A stretch of DNA of 64,000 nucleotides from Rhizobium bangladeshense (GCF_001662075.1 NZ_LYPL01000018.1:48827-112826), one strand, 5' to 3'; positions 23,662 through 32,587 are shown, counted from the first letter of the stretch. The notes: generated by a model from the letters alone, not told the origin. A program made the numbers and translations.

Positions 23662-25119
23662 TCAAGCGAGCCCGCCGATGTGGAAGCTCTTCATTTCCAG
23701 ATATTCCTCGATGCCGCATTGCGCGCCCTCGCGACCGAGGCCGGATTGCTTGACGCCACCGAACGGGGCGACCTCGGTGGAAATGGCGCCGGTGTTGAGG
23801 CCGATCATGCCGAATTCGAGCGCTTCGCCGACACGCCAGGAGCGTTTCAGGCTCTCAGTGTAGAAATAAGCGGCAAGGCCGAAGGGGGTGGCATTGGCGA
23901 TGCGGATCGCCTCTTCCTCTGTGTCGAAGCGGAAGAGCGGCGCAACCGGTCCGAATGTCTCTTCACTGGCAAGCTGCATCTCGGTCGTCGCGCCGCCAAG
24001 CACCATCGGCGCCACATATTGATCGCCGGCCGGTATCGAACCCGCCGTGGCGAGGATCTTAGCGCCCTTTTCCACAGCATCGTCCACATGGCGCTTGATT
24101 TTCTCGATCGCCGCCTTGTTGATCATCGGCCCGATATCCGTGCCGGCATCGGTACCAGCCCCGACCTTCATGGCCGCGACCCGCGCGCCAAGCTTGGCGG
24201 CAAAGGCCTCGTAGACGCCGGACTGGACGAGAAGGCGGTTGGCGCAAACGCAGGTCTGGCCGCCATTGCGGAATTTCGAGGCGATCGCGCCTTCCACGGC
24301 AAGATCGAGATCGGCATCGTCGAAAACGATGAGGGGCGCGTTGCCGCCGAGTTCAAGGCTGAGCCGCTTGACGCTGTCGGCCGCGCCGCGCATCAACAGC
24401 GAGCCAACGCGGGTCGAGCCGGTGAAAGAAATTTTGCGGACGGTCTGGTTGCCCATCAACTCGTCGCCGATTCCGGCCGGCATGCCGGTGACCATGTTGA
24501 TCACGCCCTTGGGTATGCCGGCCCGCTCCGCAAGGACGCCAAGCGCCAGCGCCGAAAACGGCGTCAAGTCGGATGGCTTGATGACGACCGTGCAGCCGGC
24601 CGCGAGCGCCGGCCCCACCTTGCGGGTGATCATCGCATTAGGAAAATTCCACGGCGTGATGATCGCCGATACGCCGACGGGTTCCTTCAGGACGACGATG
24701 CGCCGATCTGCTGTCGGTGAGGGAATGGTCGTTCCGGCGATACGGCGGGCTTCCTCGGAGAACCATTTGATGAACGAAGCGCCGTAACGGATTTCGCTGC
24801 GTGCTTCCGCCAGTGGCTTGCCCTGTTCCCTGGTGAGGATCAGCGCCAGATCCTCGATATTGTCGAGCATCAGATCGTGCCAGGCTTCCAGCAAGGCGGC
24901 GCGCTCGGCATGGGTCTTTTTCCGCCACGAGCCAAAGGCTCTTTCCGCCGCCGCGATTGCGGCCCGCGTATCGGCTCCGTCCATATCCGGCACCGTGCCC
25001 AGCACGTGCTGTGTCGCCGGGTCGGTCACCTCGATCGTACGCCCCGCTGCGGCCCCGCACCATTCGCCGTCGATGAGACCTTGCTGGCGAAGCAGGCTGC
25101 CGTCTCTCAATCCGTTCAT
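23662..25119 (-). CDS. NAD(P)-dependent aldehyde dehydrogenase, succinate-semialdehyde type
   Basis: Read from the ATG at 25119 (AAGGG six bases upstream) the protein has 485 residues, normal for GabD-like enzymes; five more codons upstream are possible. It shows NAD-binding ITPWNFPNAMITRKVGPALAAG, the catalytic Glu in SLELGGNAPLIVFDDADLDL, the catalytic Cys in GGQTCVCANRLL, and the C-terminal PFGGVKQSGLGREG. Such enzymes oxidise succinate or glutarate semialdehyde and related omega-aldehydes. It is the last gene of the six-gene minus-strand operon starting at 30293 and is convergent with the PuuB-like oxidase gene. Confidence 0.9.
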   Translation of the reverse strand: MNGLRDGSLLRQQGLIDGEWCGAAAGRTIEVTDPATQHVLGTVPDMDGADTRAAIAAAERAFGSWRKKTHAERAALLEAWHDLMLDNIEDLALILTREQGKPLAEARSEIRYGASFIKWFSEEARRIAGTTIPSPTADRRIVVLKEPVGVSAIITPWNFPNAMITRKVGPALAAGCTVVIKPSDLTPFSALALGVLAERAGIPKGVINMVTGMPAGIGDELMGNQTVRKISFTGSTRVGSLLMRGAADSVKRLSLELGGNAPLIVFDDADLDLAVEGAIASKFRNGGQTCVCANRLLVQSGVYEAFAAKLGARVAAMKVGAGTDAGTDIGPMINKAAIEKIKRHVDDAVEKGAKILATAGSIPAGDQYVAPMVLGGATTEMQLASEETFGPVAPLFRFDTEEEAIRIANATPFGLAAYFYTESLKRSWRVGEALEFGMIGLNTGAISTEVAPFGGVKQSGLGREGAQCGIEEYLEMKSFHIGGLA

Positions 25120-25188
25120 TTTATGCCCTTTCATCAGAACAACATTTCATTTCCACAAGTTCGGGCGCGCAGTTTGGCGCGGCATCCG

Positions 25189-26232
25189 CTAGTCGAGTGC
25201 TGAAAGCACCGACGCCGTGATCGCGTCGGTTTTGTCCTTGCCGGGAATTACGCCGATGCCGCGCGCCGTCGTCGCTTCGATTGCGGCCATCACCTTTCCG
25301 GCGGCAGCCGTTTCTCCGAGATGCCCCAGCATCATTGCGCCCGACCAGATGGCAGCGATCGGATTGGCGATCCCGAGATGAGCGATATCGGGCGCGGACC
25401 CATGAACGGGTTCGAACATGGACGGAGCCGAGCGATCAGGATTGATGTTGGCGGATGCCGCAAAGCCGAGCCCGCCTTGGATGGCGGCGCCGAGATCGGT
25501 CAGAATGTCGCCGAACAGGTTGGAGGCGACCACGACATCGAGGCTTTCAGGCGCCATGACCATACGGGCGGCCATGGCGTCGATATGGTAGCTCGTTACC
25601 TCGATATCGGGATATTCCGCAGAAAGCCTCTGGGTGATCTCGTCCCAGAAGACCATCGAATATTTCTGCGCGTTGGACTTGGTCACCGAGGCAAGCTTGC
25701 CGCGCCGGGCACGCGCTTGCTCGAAGCCGAAACGCAGGATGCGTTCGACGCCCTTGCGGGTGAAGATCGCGGTTTCGATCGCCACCTCGTTGTCAGTGCC
25801 CTGATGGACGCGGCCGCCGGCGCCGGAATATTCGCCCTCGGTGTTTTCACGAATGCAGAGAATGTCGAAGCGATCAGACCGCAGCGGACCCTGCACGCCC
25901 GGCAGCAGCCGGTGCGGGCGGATATTGGCATATTGCACGAAGGCCTTGCGGATGGGCAGGAGCAGCCCATGCAGCGAGACGGAGTCAGGCACTTTGCGCG
26001 GCCACCCAACGGCGCCGAGCAGAATGGCATCGAAAGACCGCAGCGTCTCGATGCCTTCGGCGGGCATCATGCTGCCATATTCGAGATAGTAGTCGCAGGA
26101 CCAGGGGAAACGAATTGCCTCAAGAGAAAATCCGCTTGATCCGGCTGTCTTTTCGAGCACGGCCCAGGCTGCTTCGGTCACATCCCGGCCGATGCCGTCT
26201 CCGGGCAGAAGGGCGATCTTGTAGGTTTTCAT
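25189..26232 (-). CDS. Tartrate/D-malate dehydrogenase-type decarboxylating dehydrogenase
   Basis: The 347-residue protein belongs to the isocitrate/isopropylmalate dehydrogenase family: IALLPGDGIGRDVTEAAWAVLE at the N-terminus, substrate loop ILCIRENTEGEYSG, the Lys of SVTKSNAQKYSMVFWDE, and metal-binding ASNLFGDILTDLGAAIQGG. Overall it resembles TtuC-type tartrate dehydrogenase/decarboxylase and D-malate dehydrogenase more than LeuB. It oxidises and often decarboxylates a 2-hydroxy acid with NAD and a divalent metal. It lies 9 bases behind the upstream aldehyde dehydrogenase gene. The exact substrate is uncertain. Confidence 0.88.
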   Translation of the reverse strand: MKTYKIALLPGDGIGRDVTEAAWAVLEKTAGSSGFSLEAIRFPWSCDYYLEYGSMMPAEGIETLRSFDAILLGAVGWPRKVPDSVSLHGLLLPIRKAFVQYANIRPHRLLPGVQGPLRSDRFDILCIRENTEGEYSGAGGRVHQGTDNEVAIETAIFTRKGVERILRFGFEQARARRGKLASVTKSNAQKYSMVFWDEITQRLSAEYPDIEVTSYHIDAMAARMVMAPESLDVVVASNLFGDILTDLGAAIQGGLGFAASANINPDRSAPSMFEPVHGSAPDIAHLGIANPIAAIWSGAMMLGHLGETAAAGKVMAAIEATTARGIGVIPGKDKTDAITASVLSALD

Positions 26233-26241
26233 CGCAGTTCC

Positions 26242-27705
26242 TTAAAGGCTGATGAGCACGCTCTTGCTCTTGCGGTTGGCGTGATAGGCTTCGCGGCCGA
26301 GATCCTTGCCGATGCCGGACTGCTTGTAGCCGCCGGTCGGCAGGATATGGTCGCGCGAGCGGCCGTAGCGGTTGACCCAGACGGTGCCGGCCTGCAGGCG
26401 GCGGGTGAGGCGGATCGCGCGCGAGAGATCGCGGGTGAAGAGGCCGGCGGCCAGCCCATAGGCGGGATGGTCGGCCAGCGTCAGTGCCTCCTCCTCATCC
26501 TCGAATGTCTGGATGGTCAGCACCGGTCCAAAGATTTCTTCCAGAACCGCGGGCGATGTTGCCGTTACGCCCGCTATCAGCGTCGGGGCGTAAAAATAAC
26601 CTTCGCGGTCGAGCCGGTGGCCGCCCGTGAGGCATTCGGCGCCGCCCTCGATCGCGGCCCGGATGATGCCATCCATGCGGCCGATCTGGCGTTCGGAAAT
26701 AACGGGCGAATAATCAGTCGTTTCCTCCCAGGTGGGTCCGGGGCGGATTGCCGCCAACCTCGCGAGAAGTGCGGCTGCGAGCGCTTCCGCCACCTTCGCC
26801 TCGACGATGAGGCGGGATCCGCAGACGCAGGCTTGGCCGGCATTGGACAGAATGCTGCCGGCGATGGCGCCTGCCGCGAGTTCGAGATCGGCATCGGCGA
26901 AGACCAGCTGAGGGCTCTTGCCGCCGAGTTCCAGTGTCATCGGCTTCACGCCGGTCCGGGCGATATTGGCCATGATCGCCGCGCCGGCTGCGGTCGAGCC
27001 GGTGAAGCTGACCTTGGAAATCCCCGGATGTCCGGTGATGGCGGTTCCTGTGGTCGGACCGTCGCCGAGAACGACGTTGACGAGGCCGGCGGGCAGGCCG
27101 GCCCGCACCGAAAGCTCGGCAAGGTAGAGTGTCGAAAACGGCGTCATTTCCGAAGGTTTCAGCACCACTGCATTGCCAGCTGCCAGAGCTGGAGCAAGCT
27201 TCCACCCTGCCATCGACAGAGGAAAATTCCACGGAGTGATGGCGCCGACGACGCCATAGGGTTCCGTTACGATCATGCCGAAATTCGCGTCGTCGGTCGG
27301 GACGAGATCGCCGCCTTCCTTGTCGGCGAATTCGGCAAAGAAGCGGATCTGCTCGGCGGTGACGGCGATATCGCCGGCAACGAGCTGGCCGACCGGGCGG
27401 GTCGAGGAGAGCGCTTCGAGCTTGGCGAGGGTCTCCGCCTCGGCTTCGATCAGGTCCGCCCAGCGCTGCAGCGCCTTGGTGCGCTCGCGCGGCCGCACGC
27501 CACCCCAGTTGCTGCCCTTCAATGCTTTTCCCGCCGTCTCGACGGCGTGGTCGACAAGGGCTTCGTCGGCAAGCGGACAGCCTGCATAGGCCTTGCCGTC
27601 GGACGGCCGAGACATGTCGATGACAGCTTCGGCCGGAACCAGCCGGCCGCCGATGAAATGTCCTACGGGCAAGGAAATCGTGTTTGGGTCGAAGCTGAGT
27701 GTCAT
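26242..27705 (-). CDS. NAD(P)-dependent aldehyde dehydrogenase
   Basis: This 487-residue ALDH has NAD-binding ITPWNFPLSMAGWKLAPALAAG, SFTGSTAAGAAIM, the catalytic Glu in MTLELGGKSPQLVFADADLEL, the catalytic Cys in NAGQACVCGSRLIV, and the terminal GGYKQSGIGKDLGREA. It is closer to the betaine-aldehyde, gamma-aminobutyraldehyde and PuuC group than to the other ALDH at 23662. Two different aldehyde dehydrogenases in one operon suggest successive or alternative aldehyde intermediates. The upstream gene is the cupin at 27830. Confidence 0.9.
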   Translation of the reverse strand: MTLSFDPNTISLPVGHFIGGRLVPAEAVIDMSRPSDGKAYAGCPLADEALVDHAVETAGKALKGSNWGGVRPRERTKALQRWADLIEAEAETLAKLEALSSTRPVGQLVAGDIAVTAEQIRFFAEFADKEGGDLVPTDDANFGMIVTEPYGVVGAITPWNFPLSMAGWKLAPALAAGNAVVLKPSEMTPFSTLYLAELSVRAGLPAGLVNVVLGDGPTTGTAITGHPGISKVSFTGSTAAGAAIMANIARTGVKPMTLELGGKSPQLVFADADLELAAGAIAGSILSNAGQACVCGSRLIVEAKVAEALAAALLARLAAIRPGPTWEETTDYSPVISERQIGRMDGIIRAAIEGGAECLTGGHRLDREGYFYAPTLIAGVTATSPAVLEEIFGPVLTIQTFEDEEEALTLADHPAYGLAAGLFTRDLSRAIRLTRRLQAGTVWVNRYGRSRDHILPTGGYKQSGIGKDLGREAYHANRKSKSVLISL

Positions 27706-27829
27706 CGCATGTCCTCGGGATGGGCTAACACAAGCCTAACCGGGGAAAGCGAGCAGCATGCATCGACCGGAGGTGCCGAGGCGGCGAAAAATTGCGTTTT
27801 CGCCGCCGCCACCAGTCAATTCTACGGCG

Positions 27830-28183
27830 TCACGTGACGGTCACGTAAATCTTGCGCACCGTCTCGATCGTCTTCCAGACGCCGACGAAGCCAGGTTTCA
27901 TCACAAAACTGTCGCCGGCCTTGTAGACCACCGGATCGCCGCCTTCGGGTGTGAGTTCGACCAGGCCGGAAAGGATATGGCAGAACTCGAACGTCTCGCC
28001 TTTGATCGAACGCGTCTCGCCGGGCGTTGCCTCCCATACGCCGGTATGAACCGTCTCTGCGCGGGCAACATCCTGCGCCCAGGTCTTGAAGGTGGGACTG
28101 CCCGAGATCAGGCGCTCGGGAAGGGGAGCGGAGTCGCGCGGCGCTTGAAGTGGGTTGGTGTCGATCGTCTTGAGCAGGGACAT
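27830..28183 (-). CDS. Small cupin-domain protein (EutQ/DUF861-like), paralogue of 1578-1934
   Basis: The 117-residue protein starts MSLLKTIDTNP and has the same domain as the protein at 1578, including the identical run AGDSFVMKPGFVGVW and nearly identical GVWEATPGE and FCHI segments. The cupin fold covers residues about 45-112. It sits inside a catabolic operon between a 2-hydroxyacid dehydrogenase gene (38 bases upstream) and an aldehyde dehydrogenase gene. Its recurrence beside amine-oxidising genes in two parts of the window suggests a supporting role in that chemistry. No reaction can be assigned. Confidence 0.87.
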   Translation of the reverse strand: MSLLKTIDTNPLQAPRDSAPLPERLISGSPTFKTWAQDVARAETVHTGVWEATPGETRSIKGETFEFCHILSGLVELTPEGGDPVVYKAGDSFVMKPGFVGVWKTIETVRKIYVTVT

Positions 28184-28221
28184 GGCTTTTCTTTCCGGGG
28201 TTTACGTTTGAACGGGATAAA

Positions 28222-29145
28222 TCAGTAGCCGCGGCTGCGGTTGATGAGCCCGATCGGATCGAGGCCCGCCCGGTGCCGCTTGATATTGTCGATCACCGCT
28301 GCCGCTGCCGTTTCGGCTTGGGTGACACTGGCAATGTGCGGCGTCAGCAGGATTTGCGGATGGATCCAGAAAGCGTGATCCACAGGCAGGGGCTCCGGAT
28401 CGGTGACATCGACGACGGCGCCGGAGAGATGCCCGGTATCGAGGGCATCGACGAGCGCCTGATGATCGAGCTGCGCGCCGCGGCCGACATGGACGAGCGC
28501 AGCGCCGGCCGGCAGCCTTGCGAAGAGCTCGGCATTCAGAAAGCCGCGCGTTTCCTCTGTCAGCGGAAGCAGGCAGACGAGAATGTCGGTGGTTGCAAGC
28601 AGGGTGTCGAGACCCTCGCTGCCGCTAAGGCAGCGCACGCCGCTGATCGCGCGTGGACTGCGGCTCCAGCCGGAAAGTGGGAAGCCGAAGGGTTGGAGAC
28701 GTTCGAGCACTGCGCTTCCAAGCATGCCGAGCCCAAGCACGCCAATGCGGCGTTGTGCGGCCTGTACCGGTTTGATCGGCTGCCAAATCCCGCGCCGCTG
28801 CTGGTCGAGATAGGCCGGCAGGTCGCGATGGAGCGCGAGGACGGCGAGTGTCGAATATTCCTGCATCATCCTGACGATTCCTTCCTCGACCATGCGCACC
28901 ACCTTGACCCGCGCAGGCACGGTATCGATGCGGAACTGGTCGATGCCGGCGCCGATCGAGAACAGGATTTCGAGATTGCGATAGCGCGCGAGATCGTCGG
29001 GTACGGTCCAGGTGATCAGGTAGCGCACAGCCTCCGGTTCGACGGATGCCGGGTCCATGGAAAAGGCGATGTCGGGCAGTTCGCGCGCGAAGGCTTCTGC
29101 GAATATGGTCCCGCGCTTCGCGTCGGAATTGAAGAGAAAGGTCAT
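28222..29145 (-). CDS. D-isomer 2-hydroxyacid dehydrogenase (GhrA-like)
   Basis: The 307-residue protein has the NAD(P)-binding motif RIGVLGLGMLGSAVLERLQPFG near the middle, the catalytic Arg region VHVGRGAQLDHQALVDAL, the Glu of VTDPEPLPVDHAFW, and the catalytic His in ILLTPHIASVTQ. Its size and N-terminus match glyoxylate/hydroxypyruvate reductase A more than D-lactate dehydrogenase. It would reduce a 2-oxo acid or oxidise a 2-hydroxy acid. It lies 23 bases behind the M20 deacetylase gene and 38 bases before the cupin gene. Confidence 0.88.
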   Translation of the reverse strand: MTFLFNSDAKRGTIFAEAFARELPDIAFSMDPASVEPEAVRYLITWTVPDDLARYRNLEILFSIGAGIDQFRIDTVPARVKVVRMVEEGIVRMMQEYSTLAVLALHRDLPAYLDQQRRGIWQPIKPVQAAQRRIGVLGLGMLGSAVLERLQPFGFPLSGWSRSPRAISGVRCLSGSEGLDTLLATTDILVCLLPLTEETRGFLNAELFARLPAGAALVHVGRGAQLDHQALVDALDTGHLSGAVVDVTDPEPLPVDHAFWIHPQILLTPHIASVTQAETAAAAVIDNIKRHRAGLDPIGLINRSRGY

Positions 29146-29168
29146 TGCATCGGCTCCTTGATCTCAAG

Positions 29169-30293
29169 TCAGGCGGTGCAGCGGCGGGCGAGCGCTTCGA
29201 CCATTGCCTGGCAGGCCAGGAGTTCGCTACGGTGAATGAATTCGTCCGGCTTGTGGGCCCGGCCGATATCGCCCGGCCCGCAGATGATCGCATCGATGCC
29301 GGCGCGCTGGAAAAGGCCGGCCTCGGTGCCGTAGCTGACGGCGGAGAGCGGTTCGATGCCGGTCAGTTCGCCAAGCAGGCGTGCAAGCGGCGCATCGGCG
29401 GCAAGCGATAGTGCCGGATAGGCGCTGAGTTCCCGCCATTCGACCTCGAAGCCGCGATGCGGCAGCGCCTCGGCCGCCGCGCGCAGCGGCGCCAGCAGCA
29501 TGGCGGGATCGACGCCGGAAATGGCTCTCGCTTCGAACTCGGCCTCGCAGGTATCGGGGATGATGTTGACCGCCTGGCCGCCCTTCAACGTGCCGACCTG
29601 GAGAGATGAGTAGGGCGGCTCGAACACATCCGCGAATGGGCCGTCTGTCAGCCGCACTGCTTCGGCATTGGCGCAAGCCAGGACGCTGCTCATTGCGTGG
29701 ATCGCGTTCAGTCCCTGGTCCGGGCGGGAGGAATGGCCGGACCGGCCCCTGACCGTCAGCCGGGCGGCGGCCTTGCCCTTGTGGGCGCGGATTGCCCGCA
29801 TATTGCTCGGCTCGCCGATGATCGCGCCGAGAGGGGGGCTACAGAGTTCCGGCAGCCGGGCGATCATGTGCGGGACGCCGCGGCAGCCGGCCTCCTCATC
29901 GTAGGAAAAGGCGAAGTGGATGGGCCGGCAGAGCCGCATTGATGCGAGCGTCGGAACGGCAGCAAGAACGGCGGCCAGGAAGCCTTTCATATCGGTAGTG
30001 CCGCGGCCGTAGTAGCGACCCGCTTCGGAGCGCAGGCGGAAGGGGTCGCTGCTCCAGCCGGCCTCGGCGGCGGGGACCACGTCCATATGGCCGGAGAGAA
30101 TATAACCCGGCACTTCGTTCGGACCGATCGTTGCAAACAGGTTCGAACGGTCACCCTCGGGGCCTGGAAGCTCTGCGGCGGCGATGCCGTGACTTTGCAG
30201 ATAGTGCCGGATCCAGGCGACGATCTCGCCGTTCGGTGTTCCAACGACGGAGGCGAAACCAACGAGCCTTTCCAGAATATCAGTTGCCTGCAT
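29169..30293 (-). CDS. M20-family amidohydrolase, acetylornithine deacetylase (ArgE)-like
   Basis: Read from the ATG at 30293 (AGGA about six bases upstream) this is a 374-residue zinc peptidase-family enzyme. Metal ligands are visible in LSGHMDVVPAAEAGW (His and Asp), YGRGTTDMKGFLAAV (Asp), and FSYDEEAGCRGVPHMI (paired Glu). The dimerisation domain lies around residues 180-285 and a C-terminal His is in CGPGDIGRAHKPDEF. It should remove an acyl group from an N-acyl amino acid or amine. As the first gene of the six-gene operon it may release the free substrate for the dehydrogenases. It need not be the arginine-pathway ArgE. Confidence 0.9.
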   Translation of the reverse strand: MQATDILERLVGFASVVGTPNGEIVAWIRHYLQSHGIAAAELPGPEGDRSNLFATIGPNEVPGYILSGHMDVVPAAEAGWSSDPFRLRSEAGRYYGRGTTDMKGFLAAVLAAVPTLASMRLCRPIHFAFSYDEEAGCRGVPHMIARLPELCSPPLGAIIGEPSNMRAIRAHKGKAAARLTVRGRSGHSSRPDQGLNAIHAMSSVLACANAEAVRLTDGPFADVFEPPYSSLQVGTLKGGQAVNIIPDTCEAEFEARAISGVDPAMLLAPLRAAAEALPHRGFEVEWRELSAYPALSLAADAPLARLLGELTGIEPLSAVSYGTEAGLFQRAGIDAIICGPGDIGRAHKPDEFIHRSELLACQAMVEALARRCTA

Positions 30294-30634
30294 GGGCGTC
30301 CTCACGGCGGGGGATATCGAGGCGATCGGGCTTTGCGGTCAATGGTGCCGTTGGGCCTATCGCGTCTGGTCAACGACTGTAGAGACCTGCCCTGGCTTTA
30401 TTTGCCGAAAGTGCGCCGGATTTGGTCGATTGTTGTGTTTGCACGGGCCTCGTCAGTGAATTGTATCGCGCAATCCGTCCTAATCTCGACGAGGAGTTTC
30501 CATGGGTAGCTTTCCCTGGGGGCTTGCCCGGGTTGCTGCCGGATGTGGAACTGTCGCCAGGCGCCGCGTTAACGTGGCCTTCTCGCTTCACGAGTCGAAA
30601 ACCTATGCGCTCGTCAGCCAGGCGCTCGGGTGAA
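30294..30634. other. Intergenic region, 341 bases, no gene recognised
   Basis: This stretch should contain the promoter of the M20-led operon on the minus strand near 30294-30400. Overlapping reading frames on both strands lack any protein-family character, and no strong hairpin is seen. Confidence 0.5.
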
Positions 30635-30835
30635 TTAAGCGCCGGGACAGAGGGGCAGCGATGCCAGATCCTGAATGCGTTCGCACTCGGGTCTGAACGA
30701 GCGATATTGCCAGGAACCCTCAGCAGTTTCTCGCCGATATACGGTCTCGAGCCAGAACACCGTGTCGTCGATCGGCAGTACGGGATGCCACGCATACCAC
30801 TGCGACCAGATCTTTCCATTGTCGTTGCCTATCAT
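30635..30835 (-). CDS. Small hypothetical protein, 66 residues
   Basis: The protein starts MIGNDNGKIWSQWYAWHP and is rich in Trp and Tyr in its first half (WSQWYAWHPVL, VFWLETVYRRE, WQYRSF). That aromatic density is unlike random antisense translation and looks like a real small conserved protein. AGGAGAGAGG lies a few bases before the ATG. It has no signal peptide and no membrane segment. The gene stands alone in a gene-poor stretch. I recognise no function. Confidence 0.65.
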   Translation of the reverse strand: MIGNDNGKIWSQWYAWHPVLPIDDTVFWLETVYRRETAEGSWQYRSFRPECERIQDLASLPLCPGA

Positions 30836-30884
30836 CGCCCTCTCTCCTGAGCGGTCTGCTCCGGCAAATATTCAGAGGAGGAGA

Positions 30885-30977
30885 ATGGTATTACAGAATT
30901 ATTCTTCTACGAAGATCCTTTTAGGATTAGTCAAAATTGTCCTTCACCCAAGGCGCGATTGCGCACGACATGAATGA
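30885..30977 (+). CDS. Candidate 30-residue small protein
   Basis: An ATG at 30885 directly follows the purine-rich GAGGAGGAGA, an ideal Shine-Dalgarno. It opens a 30-codon frame encoding a short hydrophobic centre (KILLGLVKIVL) and a basic tail (HPRRDCARHE). The region is distinctly A+T-richer than its surroundings. It is divergent from the 66-residue gene at 30635-30835. Without homologues this is only a candidate leader peptide or small membrane-active protein. Confidence 0.3.
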   Translation: MVLQNYSSTKILLGLVKIVLHPRRDCARHE

Positions 30978-31082
30978 GCACGATCTGTTTGCGGGGGCTC
31001 TGCGAGCCGCATGATGGAACGAGAACGGCTTTCCCAAAGGCGTCATCCCCGTCCGCCTGCTCGTCCGAGGCCGAGCGGATGC

Positions 31083-31442
31083 TCAGCTGATCGTGCGCAG
31101 CCCGAGATAAGCGGCCAGGCAGACCGCGGAAAAGCTGATGGTGAGCCTGGGTCTGGCGTCGTCGAACATTGCCGCCAGCGAAAGGCAAAGGATCAGGATG
31201 ACCGTTTTCGCCCAAAGATCCTGATCGGAGAGGGTGAAGGCGACTGCCGCCAGAAAGACCGCACTAGCGACGATCGTGACGGGTGCGGATTTCTCGGCGA
31301 GATCGCCGCCAGAAAAATACGGCAGGAGAAAGCGCCGCATGCTCAGGCCTGAAGCGACGCTTAGAAGAAGACAGGTCAAGACAAGGTGCAACATGGGTCG
31401 TCGACGATCGCTCTGCAGATAGCGTGTAGATGCAAACGCCAT
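31083..31442 (-). CDS. Small hypothetical membrane protein
   Basis: The 119-residue frame predicts about four membrane segments: LHLVLTCLLLSVASGL, VTIVASAVFLAAVAFTL, TVILILCLSLAAMF and FSAVCLAAYLGL. The regular hydrophobic pattern supports a real inner-membrane protein. The start is uncertain. The ATG at 31394 (MLHLVLTC) would place the first membrane segment at the N-terminus, whereas 31442 adds a 16-residue basic lead. Neither has a strong ribosome-binding site. Function unknown. It is divergent from the LysR gene. Confidence 0.55.
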   Translation of the reverse strand: MAFASTRYLQSDRRRPMLHLVLTCLLLSVASGLSMRRFLLPYFSGGDLAEKSAPVTIVASAVFLAAVAFTLSDQDLWAKTVILILCLSLAAMFDDARPRLTISFSAVCLAAYLGLRTIS

Positions 31443-31681
31443 GCCAGCTGCAATTGCCCCGCCAGAGAGGCGAGGCCGCGGCGTCTTTGGCTATTTCGGT
31501 GGCGGCGCGATCCTTTTTTCGGCAGTGCCGGCTTGTCAAAACGTTGATTGGGGCGGACGCAGTCACGGCAAACCGGGGAATGGAGAGACGGATCGTGCGG
31601 CGCGGAAACCCGCTTGAGCGGAGGCAATGATTTTTATATAGAGAATGATAAATCACCTAAATTCTGAAAAAGAGATTTTCT

Positions 31682-32587
31682 TTGGACCTTTCCTCGATCG
31701 AGATATTTCTCGCCGTCGCCAACGACCGCAGCGTTACAAAGGCTGCCAAAGCCGTCGGGCGGGTGCCGTCGAACGTGACGACACGTATCCAGCAACTGGA
31801 GGAAGATCTCGGCGCTTCCCTCTTCAGCCGAGACGGCAAGAAGATGACGTTGACGCGGGAGGGCGAAACGTTTCTCACCTATGCCAACAGGCTCATGGCG
31901 CTTGCGCTCGAAGCGCGCCAAGCCGTTCGGCCACTCGCCCCATCGGGAACTTTGCGGGTCGGAACAATGGAGAGCACGGCGGCAAGCAGGCTGCCGGCGG
32001 CGCTGACGCAATTCAACCAGATGTGGCCTGACGTATCGCTGCATCTGACGATGGGCGCGTCCCGCGATCTCGCCCGCGATGTTCTGGCCGACGCACTGGA
32101 CTGCGCCTTGATTGCCCGGCCACCGAAATCGATGCGCGAAGATGACAGCGATTTCGATGCCGAGCTCGAGGCGCTGGCGGTGGAGACGGTCTTCGTTGAG
32201 AATCTGTTGATCGTGCTGCCGTCCGGGCATCCCGCCATCAAATCCGCCGCCGACCTGCGTGTCGGGGCGCTCGCCGCTTTGGAGCCCGGCTGCACCTATC
32301 GCAGGATCGCCGAAAACTGGGTGCGTCAATCGAGCGCCCTGCCGACGAGCGAGCTCGGCTCCTACCACGCGATCCTGGCGAGCGTTGCGACAGGCAATAC
32401 CGCAGGTGTCATGCCGAAATCCGTGCTCGACCTCATGCACTGGCCGGCGGTTCTCCCAACCCATCAGCTTGGCCCCGTCGAGACGCTGTTGGTGTCGCGC
32501 AGGGATAACCGCCCCAGCGCCTTTAGCGCCTTCCACGAAATCCTCAGCGCGACCAAAGGCAGAGACATGAGGCTGGCGACAAACTAG
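31682..32587 (+). CDS. LysR-family transcriptional regulator
   Basis: The 301-residue protein begins at a TTG at 31682, which puts the helix-turn-helix in its normal N-terminal place (LSSIEIFLAVANDRSVTKAA, RVPSNVTTRIQQLEEDLG). No in-frame ATG lies close upstream. The effector domain covers residues about 88-290 (GTLRVGTMESTAASRLPAAL and onward). LysR proteins usually control a neighbouring gene; the HPP-CBS gene begins 53 bases downstream in the same direction. The A+T-rich stretch 31630-31680 probably contains its promoter. Confidence 0.88.
   Translation: MDLSSIEIFLAVANDRSVTKAAKAVGRVPSNVTTRIQQLEEDLGASLFSRDGKKMTLTREGETFLTYANRLMALALEARQAVRPLAPSGTLRVGTMESTAASRLPAALTQFNQMWPDVSLHLTMGASRDLARDVLADALDCALIARPPKSMREDDSDFDAELEALAVETVFVENLLIVLPSGHPAIKSAADLRVGALAALEPGCTYRRIAENWVRQSSALPTSELGSYHAILASVATGNTAGVMPKSVLDLMHWPAVLPTHQLGPVETLLVSRRDNRPSAFSAFHEILSATKGRDMRLATN

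Noticed and set aside
30547..30570. Possible EcfG promoter GGAAC followed by CGTT
   Set aside because: The spacer is 15 bases rather than 16-17, and no plausible plus-strand gene follows at a suitable distance.
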